Source of the DNA: Amycolatopsis azurea DSM 43854
GTDB taxonomy: Bacteria > Actinomycetota > Actinomycetes > Mycobacteriales > Pseudonocardiaceae
Assembly (NCBI RefSeq): GCF_001995215.1
Contig: NZ_MUXN01000005.1
Span: 1 to 64,000, forward strand
Reading direction: 5' to 3'
DNA: 64,000 nucleotides
Shown here: piece by piece, positions 26,230 through 34,530 of the stretch
Layout of the letters: the number at the start of each line of letters is the position of its first letter
How positions within the stretch are numbered: position 1 is the stretch's first letter
Translations under genes and position numbers: made by a program
Notes under the pieces: generated by a model
What the model was told of the DNA's origin: nothing
The model's database searches: none
The model's input: only the letters and a program-made list of their open reading frames with translations

Positions 26230-27360
26230 ATGTCGAACGCGACGCGGCTGCGGCGGCGCCTGGTCGGGCATCTGCTCGGCGAGGGGGTGCTGCACGACGC
26301 GCGCTGGATCACCGCGTTCCGCACCGTGCCGAGACACGTCTTCCTGCCGCGGTTCTTCGTCCCGGCGGCGAACGGCTGGGCCGCGATGGAGACCGGCGAC
26401 GACAAGTGGCTCGCCCGCGTCTACTCCCCCGACGTGCTGGTCGTCCAGCTCGACGACGATTCCGGGCTCTGGGAACGGGCCCGTTATCTCGGCGCGCAGC
26501 CGGGGACGCCGACGAGTTCGTCCAGCCAGCCGACGATCATGGCGATCATGCTCGAAGAGCTCCGGGTCGCCGACGGGAACCGCGTCCTGGAGATCGGCAC
26601 GGGCACCGGCTACAACGCCGCCCTGCTGTGCCAGCGGCTCGGCTCCGGGCTGGTGTACACAGTGGACATCGACCCGGATCTGGTCGACGCCGCGCGCAAG
26701 CGGCTCGCGGAAGCCGGATACGCGCCGTCGTGCGCCGCGGGCGACGGCGCCGAGGGCTTCCCGGCGGGCGTGCTCTACGACCGGGTCATCTGTACGTGCT
26801 CGGTGTCGTCGATCCCGCCCGCGTGGCTGGAACAGACGGTGCCGGGCGGGCTCATCGTCACCACGCTCAACCGGCCGATCGGCGGCGGGCTCGTCCGGAT
26901 CGTCGCGGGCGAAGGGGCGACCGGCCACGGACGGGTACTGGCGCGCGACGGTCGCTTCATGCCACTGCGCGCGCACCGCTTCAAGCCGTCGAAGGTGCCG
27001 GAAGGCGACGTCGTCTGGCGGCCGACGCGGCTGCCGATAGGAGTGATCACGGAGGTCCGCAGCCGCTTCGAGTTCTTCGCCGGGCTTCAGCTCCCGGGTG
27101 TGGCTGCCCTGCGCGAAGGCGGGATCACCGCGTTGGTCCATCCGGACGGCTCATGGATACGGCACCGGCAGGCAGGCGGCGGGTTCGAAGTGGCCGAAGG
27201 CGGCCCGCGGCGACTGTGGGAAGGCGTCGAAAGCGCGTACGAGGAGTGGCTCGATCTCGGCCAGCCGTGGCGAGACCGGTTCGGGCTCAGCCTCGACGGC
27301 GAGGAGCAGGTGATCTGGCTGGATTCACCCGACGGCCGCACTTGGCCCTTGTGTCCCTGA
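26230..27360 (+). CDS. Protein-L-isoaspartate methyltransferase-like protein
   Basis: This 376-residue protein starts at ATG 26230 immediately after GGAGG. The N-terminal ~220 residues are a PCMT-type SAM methyltransferase: SSSSQPTIMAIMLEEL (substrate loop), VLEIGTGTGYNAALL (motif I) and VYTVDIDPDLVDAARKRL (motif II). The last ~150 residues are an extra domain (VITEVRSRFEFFAGLQLPG ...) of the type found on methyltransferases that modify peptides in actinomycetes. No peptide precursor or cyclase is nearby. The substrate is open. Confidence 0.85.
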   Translation: MSNATRLRRRLVGHLLGEGVLHDARWITAFRTVPRHVFLPRFFVPAANGWAAMETGDDKWLARVYSPDVLVVQLDDDSGLWERARYLGAQPGTPTSSSSQPTIMAIMLEELRVADGNRVLEIGTGTGYNAALLCQRLGSGLVYTVDIDPDLVDAARKRLAEAGYAPSCAAGDGAEGFPAGVLYDRVICTCSVSSIPPAWLEQTVPGGLIVTTLNRPIGGGLVRIVAGEGATGHGRVLARDGRFMPLRAHRFKPSKVPEGDVVWRPTRLPIGVITEVRSRFEFFAGLQLPGVAALREGGITALVHPDGSWIRHRQAGGGFEVAEGGPRRLWEGVESAYEEWLDLGQPWRDRFGLSLDGEEQVIWLDSPDGRTWPLCP

Positions 27361-27981
27361 AAGCAGGCTTCGCACCCAGGTCTCGACGTGGTCGACGGCG
27401 GCGTCCACCGGGAGGTGGGTGGTGTCGAACACCTCGACCGGCGGAGCCATCGAGGGCGCTTCCCGTTGCAGCCACTCGTTGAACTCCAGCATCTCCTCGA
27501 CCCGCTCCTCGTCCCACTCGCGCCACGCGGGCCGCGCCAGCAAACGCTTGCGGAGGGCTTCGGGCTCGCTGACGAGCGCCAGGTAGTGGATGTCGGAGAA
27601 GAAGACGCGCTCGGGCAGCCGCTCGAACTCGGGCGGCGCGACGGTGCCGCAGAGCACGACCGGACGGCCGTTCTGGTGCAGCATCGCCGCCATCCGCAGC
27701 CAGGTCGAGCGGAACGCGGGATGACCGGGGACGTCGTCGCGCAACGCCCCGGTCCACAGCACGTCCTGCTCGACCACGAGCGCGAGGTCGCCGAGACGGC
27801 GCGCCAGCAGCGGCCCGACCGTCGACTTGCCCGCCCCGCTCGGCCCGGTCAGCGCGAACAACGGGAGCCGCCGGAACGGCCACCGGTGCGCGCATTCCGC
27901 GCACACCAGCAGCCCGCTCTCGACGTGTGGCCGTTCGGCGCGATCACCGCAGGCCGGGCAGATCTTGAGATCGAGGACCAC
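27325..27981 (-). CDS. P-loop nucleoside/nucleotide kinase-like ATPase with zinc ribbon
   Basis: This 218-residue protein (GTG 27981) begins with a four-Cys zinc ribbon (CPACGDRAERPHVESGLLVCAEC). A P-loop kinase domain follows: Walker A LTGPSGAGKST near residue 47, and VVEQDVLWTGA, VLCGTVAPPEFE and the R-rich LID-like RKRLLARPAWREWD. The fold resembles adenylate/cytidylate-type or AAA_33 kinases. The substrate is unknown. It lies 2 bp after the TFIIB-type zinc-ribbon gene and its 3' end overlaps the converging methyltransferase gene by 36 bp. Confidence 0.8.
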   Translation of the reverse strand: MVLDLKICPACGDRAERPHVESGLLVCAECAHRWPFRRLPLFALTGPSGAGKSTVGPLLARRLGDLALVVEQDVLWTGALRDDVPGHPAFRSTWLRMAAMLHQNGRPVVLCGTVAPPEFERLPERVFFSDIHYLALVSEPEALRKRLLARPAWREWDEERVEEMLEFNEWLQREAPSMAPPVEVFDTTHLPVDAAVDHVETWVRSLLSGTQGPSAAVG

Positions 27982-27983
27982 GG

Positions 27984-28361
27984 TCAGTCGAAGAGGCCTT
28001 CGAGGAAGCCGCCCTTGCGACGCTTGCCGTGGTGGCCGTACCCGTGCGGGGAGTCCGCGTAGCCGCCGCGGTATCCCTTGGGCGAGTCGGCGTAACCGCC
28101 CCGGTAGCCCTTCGGGGAGTCGGCGTACCCGCCGCGATGCGGCCGCGGGGAGTCCGGACGGCCGTAGTGCGGCGCCGGCGCGTGCCCACCTCCCTGGTAC
28201 GGCGGAGGCTGGTGCCCGCCGTAGTACGAGTTCTCGGCACCGGCGATGGCCTCCAGTTCGCCCCTGTCCAGGAAGATGCCGCGGCATCCCTGACACTGGT
28301 CGATGTGGATGCCGTTCTTGTCGACGGTCTTCATGGCGTTCTGGCACTTCGGACAAATCAC
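27984..28361 (-). CDS. TFIIB-type zinc-ribbon protein with GYADSPKGYRG repeats
   Basis: This 125-residue protein (GTG 28361) has an N-terminal zf-TFIIB zinc ribbon (CPKCQNAM ... DQCQGCRGIFLDRGELEAI). A low-complexity Gly/Tyr/Pro/His tail contains three 11-residue GGYADSPKGYR-like repeats and ends in a basic HHGKRRKGG. The family is small and uncharacterised, and may bind nucleic acid. It is probably co-transcribed with the downstream zinc-ribbon kinase. Confidence 0.85.
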   Translation of the reverse strand: MICPKCQNAMKTVDKNGIHIDQCQGCRGIFLDRGELEAIAGAENSYYGGHQPPPYQGGGHAPAPHYGRPDSPRPHRGGYADSPKGYRGGYADSPKGYRGGYADSPHGYGHHGKRRKGGFLEGLFD

Positions 28362-28394
28362 GTATCAGAGATTACGCATTTTTCTCGTCCGAGG

Positions 28395-28763
28395 TCAGCA
28401 GGCGCACAGGCAAAACGGGTGTCCGGCCGGATCCGCGTACACCCGGAACGTCTCCGGGGAGTCGTCCAGCAGCTTCGCGCCGATGGCCAGCGCGCGCTCG
28501 TGGGCGGCCTCCATGTCGGTGACGTCGAGGTCGATGTGCGCCTGCTGCGGGTTCTCGGCGGACGGCCAAGCGGGCGGGCGGTAGTCCGGCACGCGCTGGA
28601 ACGAGAACCGCGCACCGCCCTGGGGATTCCGCAGCGTCACCCAATGGCCGTCTTCGGCGACTTCGGCCGCCTTCCAGTCGAGCAGCTCGCGGTAGAACTC
28701 CGCCAGCGCGACCGGGTCCGGGCAGTCGAGGGCCACCGCGCCGAAGGTCGGTACCGCACCCAT
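28395..28763 (-). CDS. VOC (glyoxalase/bleomycin-resistance) family protein
   Basis: This 122-residue protein has two beta-alpha-beta-beta-beta modules: FGAVALDCPDPVALAEFYRELLDW and AHIDLDVTDMEAAHERALAIGAKL, ending in YADPAGHPFCLC. It is a small metal-binding-fold protein that probably acts on or sequesters a small molecule. The actinomycete glyoxalase_6-like subgroup is usual for this pattern. It is divergent from the CGNR regulator. Confidence 0.85.
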   Translation of the reverse strand: MGAVPTFGAVALDCPDPVALAEFYRELLDWKAAEVAEDGHWVTLRNPQGGARFSFQRVPDYRPPAWPSAENPQQAHIDLDVTDMEAAHERALAIGAKLLDDSPETFRVYADPAGHPFCLCAC

Positions 28764-28856
28764 GGTCCATCCTCCAAGACGATCGAGTAACCAGTGAACC
28801 GAGTATGCGGGTTATCGGAGCCGATGACAACAGGTCTCGCCCGTACACTGTGCGAG

Positions 28857-29324
28857 GTGAACACCGACGCGTCCCTGGTGGTCGAGTTTCTGAACACGGT
28901 GAACGTCGAGCACGGCACCGACCTCTTGGACGATCTGGAGCCCTGGCAACGCTGGGCGCGCGATCACCGGCTGCGGGCGGACACCCCCGCGGCCGCGCGC
29001 GAAACCCGGGACGCGCTGCGGGCGGCCATCGGCGACCCGCGACTGCCCCGGCTCGGCCTGCGCGCGCCGGCGGAGATCGTCCTCGGCCCGGAAGGCCCGC
29101 TCCTCGTCGCGGAAACGGTCAGCGAAGCGGTGATGGCGGCGTCCACCCGGCTGACCGTGCTCGGCGAGTGGATCCGGCTCAAGATCTGCCCGGCGGACGA
29201 CTGCCTGTGGGCGTTCTACGACGAATCGCGCAACCGGTCGAGGACGTGGTGCTCGATGCGGGCCTGCGGGAACCGGGAGAAGGCGCGGACCTGGCGGGCG
29301 CGGACGGCGGACATCTCGACCTGA
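28857..29324 (+). CDS. CGNR zinc-finger regulator (ABATE domain)
   Basis: This 155-residue protein starts at GTG 28857. The ABATE domain normally begins with LVVxFLNT, here LVVEFLNTVN at residue 7, and a TACACT -10-like hexamer 9 bp upstream suggests a leaderless message. ATG 28824 and GTG 28794 are alternatives. The C-terminal zinc finger is complete (CPADDCLWAFYDESRNRSRTWCSMRACGNREKA). CGNR proteins are putative stress-related transcription factors. The ligand is unknown. Confidence 0.85.
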   Translation: MNTDASLVVEFLNTVNVEHGTDLLDDLEPWQRWARDHRLRADTPAAARETRDALRAAIGDPRLPRLGLRAPAEIVLGPEGPLLVAETVSEAVMAASTRLTVLGEWIRLKICPADDCLWAFYDESRNRSRTWCSMRACGNREKARTWRARTADIST

Positions 29325-29340
29325 GGCGGGACGCCCCGGC

Positions 29341-29403
29341 GGACGACTCACGTGATTGGAGGGACGACACGCGTGATCAGGTGGACGACACTTGTGATCT
29401 GGC
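29341..29403 (+). repeat. Three 21-bp tandem direct repeats
   Basis: Units at 29341, 29362 and 29383 follow the pattern GGACGAC(A/T)C(A/G/T)(C/T)GTGAT. They lie 17 bp after the CGNR stop. Possible operator array or spacer repeat. Confidence 0.75.
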
Positions 29404-29476
29404 GGGCGTCCGCACCTATCCGGACCCGAATGACCACAACTTCTGGGGTCACCCACCCCCGAGTTACCCCCAGGGG

Positions 29477-29550
29477 TTGTGCACAGCGTTAGGCCAAAGA
29501 CGTGAAATGCTGTGGATAACCCTGGGGATGACTCCACTTCCTGTGGACAA
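29477..29550. other. Cluster of DnaA-box-like 9-mers (1)
   Basis: TTGTGCACA (29477-29485), TGTGGATAA (29511-29519) and TGTGGACAA (29542-29550) match or nearly match actinomycete DnaA boxes (TTGTCCACA, TTATCCACA, read on either strand). They lie in the 267-bp convergent spacer between the CGNR and DUF445 genes. Confidence 0.5.
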
Positions 29551-29591
29551 CTCCGGGTGAGGCCTCCGGAGTGTGGTATATGCGCCGAGGC

Positions 29592-30890
29592 TCAGAAGAG
29601 CAGCTGCGCGACCGCGTAGATGACCAGACCGGCGAGCGCGCCGACCACCGTGCCGTTGATCCGGATGAACTGGAGATCCCGGCCCACCTGGAGCTCGATC
29701 TTGCGCGAGGTCTCCTCGGCGTCCCAGCGCTCCACGGTGTCGGTGATGATCGTGGTGATCTCCTTGGAGTAGTGCGTGACCACGTAGGCCGCCGCGCCCT
29801 CCACCCAGGTGTCCACTTTGGACCGGATCTGGTCGTCGGAGACCAGCCGACCGCCCAGGGTCTCGAGTCCGGTGCGCACGCGGCGCCGCAGCTCGCTCGA
29901 CGGGTCCTCGGCGGCGTTGAGCAGCATCTCCTTCGCCGTCGCCCACGCCGAGCCGATCAGCTTCTGCACCTCGTCGTGCCCCAGCATCTGGGCTTTGACC
30001 TGCTCGGCGCGCGCCATCACCTCGGGGTCGGTCTGGAGGTCCTGGGCGAACTCGCCGAGGAACTTGTCCAGCGCCAGCCGCATGGGGTGGTTGACGTCGG
30101 TCTTCACCGCCCACACGAAGGACAGGACCTCGCCGTAGACCTTGTCCGCGAGCATCTCGTCGACGAATTTCGGCGACCAGCTCGGCGCCCGGTCCGAGAC
30201 CACGCGCAGCATCGTCGTGTGGTTGTCCCGCACCCATTCGTAGGCGCGGTCGCACATCAGGTCGACCAGCTTGTGGTGCGCCCCGTCGGCGAACACGCCC
30301 TCCAGGATCTTGCCGAGCGGCGGGCCCCACGGCTTGTCCACGATCCGCTTGACCACGGCCTGTTCCATGATCGCCTGGACGTCTTCGTCGCGGAGCACCT
30401 TGACCGCGGCGCGCACGACGGTCGCCAGCTCGGACGTCACGCGTTCGGCGTTCTTCGGCTGCGAAAGCCAGCCACCGAGCCGCTTCGACACCTCGACCCG
30501 GCTCAGCTTCTCGCGGATCACGGACTCGGACAGGAAGTTCGAGCCGACGAAGTCACCGAGACTGCTGCCCAGCGCGTCCTTCTTGTTCGGGATGATCGCC
30601 GTGTGCGGGATCTTGATCCGCAGCGGATGCCGGAACAGCGCGGTCACCGCGAACCAGTCGGCGAGCGCGCCGACCATCCCGGCTTCGGCGGCGGCACGGA
30701 CGTAGCCGACCCAGCCCGGCCAGCCCGCGGCCTCGGCCCAGCTGGTGAGCAGGAAGATCACCGTCGCCCCGAGCAGGAACGACAGCGCGACCATCTTCAT
30801 CTTGCGCAGGCCGCGGCGCTTCTCCTCCTCGGCGGCTGTTCCACCTGGCGGATCGGCTGGGGTCACCTTGGCGGGCGTCAGTTGCTCCAC
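29592..30890 (-). CDS. DUF445 family membrane protein
   Basis: This 432-residue protein starts at GTG 30890. Two N-terminal membrane helices (about 32-55 and 64-85) carry the DUF445 signature AAAEAGMVGALADWFAVTALFRHPL. It continues IPHTAIIPNKKDALGSSLGDFVGSNFL. A long helical cytosolic region follows, with a C-terminal helix (FIRINGTVVGALAGLVIYAVAQLL). The family (E. coli YjiN-like) has no assigned function. It is divergent from the aminotransferase across 29 bp. Confidence 0.9.
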   Translation of the reverse strand: MEQLTPAKVTPADPPGGTAAEEEKRRGLRKMKMVALSFLLGATVIFLLTSWAEAAGWPGWVGYVRAAAEAGMVGALADWFAVTALFRHPLRIKIPHTAIIPNKKDALGSSLGDFVGSNFLSESVIREKLSRVEVSKRLGGWLSQPKNAERVTSELATVVRAAVKVLRDEDVQAIMEQAVVKRIVDKPWGPPLGKILEGVFADGAHHKLVDLMCDRAYEWVRDNHTTMLRVVSDRAPSWSPKFVDEMLADKVYGEVLSFVWAVKTDVNHPMRLALDKFLGEFAQDLQTDPEVMARAEQVKAQMLGHDEVQKLIGSAWATAKEMLLNAAEDPSSELRRRVRTGLETLGGRLVSDDQIRSKVDTWVEGAAAYVVTHYSKEITTIITDTVERWDAEETSRKIELQVGRDLQFIRINGTVVGALAGLVIYAVAQLLF

Positions 30891-30919
30891 ACCACCATTG
30901 TCCGTGAGGATGGCTGATC

Positions 30920-32083
30920 GTGCGCGAACCTGTCCTAGTACCCCGCCTCCAGCCCTTCACGTCGACCATCTTCACGGAGATGACGGCACTGGCCGTCCGC
31001 CACGAAGCCGTCAACCTCGGCCAGGGTTTCCCCGACACCGACGGACCCGCCGGGATGCTCGACGCCGCCAAGAACGCGCTGTTCGGAGGCGCGAACCAGT
31101 ACCCACCGGGTCCGGGACGGCCGGAGTTGCGCGCGGCGATCGCGCGGCATCGCCGCCGCTACGGCATCGAGTACGACGCCGACACGGAGATCCTGGTCAC
31201 CGCCGGTGCCACCGAGGCCATCACCGCGTCGCTCATCGCGCTGACGCAGGCGGGCGACGAGGTCATCGTCATCGAGCCCTACTACGACTCGTACGCGGCC
31301 GCGGTCGCCATGGCGGGGGCGGAGCGGCGGGTCGTCGGCCTGGTGGAACGCGACGGCCGGTTCGCGCTGGACATCGAGGGCCTGCGCGCCGCGGTGACCG
31401 GCCGGACCAGGGCGATCCTGATCAACTCGCCGCACAACCCGACCGGCACGGTGTTCACGCGCGCCGAACTGGAGGTCGTCGCCGCGCTCTGCGTCGAGCA
31501 CGACCTGATCGCGATCACCGACGAGGTGTACGAGCACCTGGTCTTCGACGACGCCGAGCACCTGCCGCTCGCGACGTTCCCCGGCATGCGCGACCGCACG
31601 GTCTCGATCTCCAGCGCGGGCAAGACGTTCAACTGCACCGGCTGGAAGATCGGCTGGGTCTGCGCGAGCCCGGATCTGGTCGCGGCGGTGAAGGCGGCGA
31701 AGCAGTTCATCACCTTCGTCTCGGGCGGCCCGCTCCAGCCGGCCGTCGCCCACGCGCTGGACCACGAGGTGCCCTGGGCCGAGGAACTGCGCACGAGCCT
31801 GCAGGCCAAACGGGACCGGCTCGCGGCCGGTCTCGCGGAGGCCGGGTTCGCCGTCCGGCCGACCGCGGGGACGTACTTCATCTGCGCCGACGTGCGTCCG
31901 CTCGGCTTCGAGGACGCCGGGGAACTGGCCTGGCAGCTCCCCGAACGGGTGGGGGTGGCGGCCGTGCCCGTAAAGGTGTTCACCGATCACCCGGAAGAGT
32001 GGAAACATCTGCTGCGGTTCGCGTTCTGCAAGCGCAACGAGGTCATCGACGAAGCGGTCACCCGATTGCGCAAACTCCAGTGA
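30920..32083 (+). CDS. PLP-dependent aminotransferase, DapC/kynurenine aminotransferase-like
   Basis: This 387-residue fold-type I aminotransferase (GTG 30920) is most like Rv0858c-type N-succinyldiaminopimelate aminotransferases and kynurenine-type enzymes. Features are NLGQGFPDTDGP, TAGATEAI, INSPHNPTGTVF, DEVYEHLVFD, the Schiff-base Lys235 in SSAGKTFNCTGWKIGW, and the carboxylate-binding Arg in LLRFAFCKRNEV. It could serve lysine/diaminopimelate synthesis. The annotation of substrate is an inference. Confidence 0.88.
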   Translation: MREPVLVPRLQPFTSTIFTEMTALAVRHEAVNLGQGFPDTDGPAGMLDAAKNALFGGANQYPPGPGRPELRAAIARHRRRYGIEYDADTEILVTAGATEAITASLIALTQAGDEVIVIEPYYDSYAAAVAMAGAERRVVGLVERDGRFALDIEGLRAAVTGRTRAILINSPHNPTGTVFTRAELEVVAALCVEHDLIAITDEVYEHLVFDDAEHLPLATFPGMRDRTVSISSAGKTFNCTGWKIGWVCASPDLVAAVKAAKQFITFVSGGPLQPAVAHALDHEVPWAEELRTSLQAKRDRLAAGLAEAGFAVRPTAGTYFICADVRPLGFEDAGELAWQLPERVGVAAVPVKVFTDHPEEWKHLLRFAFCKRNEVIDEAVTRLRKLQ

Positions 32084-32098
32084 CTCGTCCGATGTCCT

Positions 32099-32590
32099 TC
32101 ACGCCCAGCCGCCCTTTTCGAGCGCGCGTCTGAGCCGGTCGAGGCACCTTCTTCGCAGCCTGCCCACACTGGCCGGACTGATCCCCAGCTCCCCCGCGAG
32201 CTGCGCGTAGGACAGTTCCGGCCGGTGTGCGAGCAGCCACATCAGCCGCCGGTGGACGTCCGGCAGGAGATCGACCGCCGCCCAGAGCGCGCGGCCGAGT
32301 TCGGCGCGGACGACCTCGGCCTCCGGGGTCGAACCGGCGGCCGGGTTCGGCTCGGCGGCCGGGACCGGGCGCGGATTTTCACGCCTGTTCCTGGTGATCA
32401 TCCGGACCGCCCGGCGCCGCGCGGTGGTCGTCAGCCAAGCCCTGAGTTTCGCTTCGTCGCGTAGCGCTCCCGGCGCGCGGAGCAGTTCCAGCCAAGCGTC
32501 CTGACAGACGTCCCTGGCGTCGGATTCGGTCAGGCGATAGGTCTTCAGCGCGCCGAGCACCGCCGCCGAAACCGCTTTCACGTCCCACAT
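32099..32590 (-). CDS. ECF-type RNA polymerase sigma factor
   Basis: This 163-residue sigma-70-family protein has region 2 (LTESDARDVCQDAWLELLRAPGALRDEAKLRAWLTTTARRRAVRM), a Pro/Ala-rich linker and region 4 (LSYAQLAGELGISPASVGRLRRRCLDRLRRAL). No anti-sigma gene adjoins it. The secreted low-complexity protein at 32944 is divergent, so it is a possible target. The cognate promoter motif cannot be defined from one site. Confidence 0.88.
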   Translation of the reverse strand: MWDVKAVSAAVLGALKTYRLTESDARDVCQDAWLELLRAPGALRDEAKLRAWLTTTARRRAVRMITRNRRENPRPVPAAEPNPAAGSTPEAEVVRAELGRALWAAVDLLPDVHRRLMWLLAHRPELSYAQLAGELGISPASVGRLRRRCLDRLRRALEKGGWA

Positions 32591-32943
32591 CCCGGACTCT
32601 CCTCTCCAGACGGCCCGCGACCGCCACGTCGATCACCGAACGCGACTTGGACGGCACACACCGCAGCAGGGATCCGGAAAAGGTCAGGTCATCGCGGATT
32701 TGAGTAGTTCCACCCGGACTCGGATGGCCGCCGGGCACACACCGAGAGTGATCAACTTCGGTACTCCATGCACCGGAGCCGGTTGCGTCGTTCCGCCTAA
32801 CGGGCTGGATCAGCGGCGGCTGAGATGAAACACTCCCCTCCGGTGCTAAAACTGGTGCAGCCCCGGGGGAACTGCGACCTGACCGGAAGAGACCCCAAGA
32901 AAGATCGAACTCACGCGGAGAACGTGGGTTTCAGGCGCGGACG
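32591..32943. other. 353-bp divergent intergenic region
   Basis: It lies between the sigma factor gene and the secreted-protein gene. It is less GC-rich than flanking coding DNA and must hold both promoters. I looked for riboswitch cores, inverted repeats longer than 8 bp and a leader peptide, and can support none. Confidence 0.4.
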
Positions 32944-34086
32944 GTGGTGATTGCTGTGAGTGGTGCGGCAGTCGTGTCCCGTCACGGCCTCACCTTCCCG
33001 AAGACCGGCGCGCGAATTCTTTTCGCGGGCGGGCTCGCGCTCACGGGATGGCTTCTCGGCGCCGTCCTGTCCACTCCGGCTTCGGCCGACGAGCAGACCC
33101 CCGTGACGCCGGAGACCTCCGTGGTCCAGCCCGCGAATGAAGCGGGATCCGGGAAAACGGCTACACCGGAGGAGTCCACTTCGGACTCCAGCGCGACCGG
33201 GACCACGAAAGCCGCCGATACCACCGAAACCCCGAAGACCGAATCCCCGAAGGAAGAGCCCGCTCCCGTTTCGGCCAAGGAGCCGGCCACGGAGCCCGAG
33301 GCCGCGTCTTCCGAGAGCACCGTCGAGGAAAAGGCCGTATCGAACGCGAGTTCCGTCGAGAAGTCTTCTTCTCCGGAACCGGAAAAGAAGACTTCGAAGC
33401 CTCAGGCGTCCGGCGGTTTGCTGGGCGGCCTCCTCGGCGGCGTGCTGAACCTCGTCACGAACACGGTCGGCGGGGTCGTCGAAACCGTCGGCGGGGTCCT
33501 CGGCGGAATCAGCGAGCACGTCGTCGAACCGATCGTCAAACCGGGTCCGTGCTGCGGATCGAGCAATCCGGGGCTCCTGCCGGGCGCCGGCGACGTGCTC
33601 GACCCCGTCTTCGGCGGCGGCTCGGGCCAGTCGGCGGGCGGCTCGGTCACCATCGCCGTCCCGGCCAAGACCGCCACGACGCCCGCGTCCGAGCCGATCA
33701 CGCCGGACCCGCGTCCGTTCGTCCCCGCCACGCCGCCCACCCCGGCGCCCGCGGTCCAGAACCACCGCCTCGCCGCGCTGCCCGTGCAGCTCAAGACCGA
33801 CCCCAAGCCTGCTCAGGCCGGGCCCGCCGCTTCCGACACGCACGCGTCCCCGGACGGCGGCGGCTCGGGCGGCGGCGGTGGCCTGCCGAACACCCCGGCG
33901 ACCCCGGTCGCGCCCACGACGAGCGCGCAGCCAGGGCACGACCACTCCGGCGGCGGCCGCGGGCCGCTCGCCGTGCTCGACTCCGGAATGCCCGCCACGC
34001 AGCTGAAGCTCATCGGAGCCGGTTGCGACCACGAAGGCGAGCGCACCGGCCGGGAAGCCGCGCTTCCGGCCACCTCCCCCGACTGA
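32944..34086 (+). CDS. Secreted low-complexity protein with Gly/Leu/Val-rich core
   Basis: This protein is about 380 residues from GTG 32944 (GTGs at 32947 and 32956 are also in frame). A signal peptide (ILFAGGLALTGWLLGAVLSTPASA) precedes a Ser/Thr/Glu/Lys-rich stretch to about 155. A hydrophobic Gly/Val core with repeated GG (GGLLGGLLGGVLNLVTNTV ... VVETVGGVLGG) spans about 157-200. A CC pair lies in GPCCGSSNPG, and the tail is Pro/Gly-rich. No family is recognised. The core could insert in the envelope or assemble. Next to an ECF sigma gene, a surface role is plausible. Confidence 0.75.
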   Translation: MVIAVSGAAVVSRHGLTFPKTGARILFAGGLALTGWLLGAVLSTPASADEQTPVTPETSVVQPANEAGSGKTATPEESTSDSSATGTTKAADTTETPKTESPKEEPAPVSAKEPATEPEAASSESTVEEKAVSNASSVEKSSSPEPEKKTSKPQASGGLLGGLLGGVLNLVTNTVGGVVETVGGVLGGISEHVVEPIVKPGPCCGSSNPGLLPGAGDVLDPVFGGGSGQSAGGSVTIAVPAKTATTPASEPITPDPRPFVPATPPTPAPAVQNHRLAALPVQLKTDPKPAQAGPAASDTHASPDGGGSGGGGGLPNTPATPVAPTTSAQPGHDHSGGGRGPLAVLDSGMPATQLKLIGAGCDHEGERTGREAALPATSPD

Positions 34087-34409
34087 CCTGACCGGGTCGC
34101 CGGGGAGAACCACGTCCAAACCAAGATCAACTTCGGGTTTCGACGTCCTCTGAAGTCCTCGGCCTGAGTCCGCTTTCGCCTGCCCTCGTTCAGGTATCCC
34201 CCTGTCTTCCCGAACGGCCGACCGCGCCCGGCCGGTTCGGATCCCGGTCCCGGCGCCGCGCTGCCCCGGCGGCGCCGGGACCAGCACCGGGTGGACTCCG
34301 GGGGCTTCTGCTCACCGCGCCGAGCAGGAGCCGGCCAAGCTCGAAGTCCACCTGAACCGCGGGCGGTTCCCGGCACGTCGAGGGGCTGTGCCGGGTAACC
34401 GCCGCGGTG

Positions 34410-34517
34410 CCCGTCCCGAGATTTCGGTCTCGGGGCGGGCCGGATAGCCGGTGCGCTGGTCGTGCGGCGCCGATGCCCTCCCTGGAGCATCGGCCGCCCC
34501 GCCGGCGCACCGGCTAT
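34410..34517. terminator. Tandem hairpins with a nested stem
   Basis: Hairpin 1 spans 34410-34439 (12-bp arms, one wobble). Hairpin 2 has outer arms ATAGCCGGTGCGC at 34444-34456 and its complement at 34505-34517, enclosing an inner stem GCCGATGC/GCATCGGC (34469-34476, 34487-34494). It lies 14 bp from the converging mocR end and probably terminates it. The rest of the 444-bp spacer (34087-34409) shows nothing clear. Confidence 0.75.
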
Positions 34518-34530
34518 TTCCGTTTCCGGG

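Noticed and set aside
32591-32943. Riboswitch (such as ydaO) before the secreted protein
   Set aside because: No conserved riboswitch core or convincing long stems could be found on either strand.
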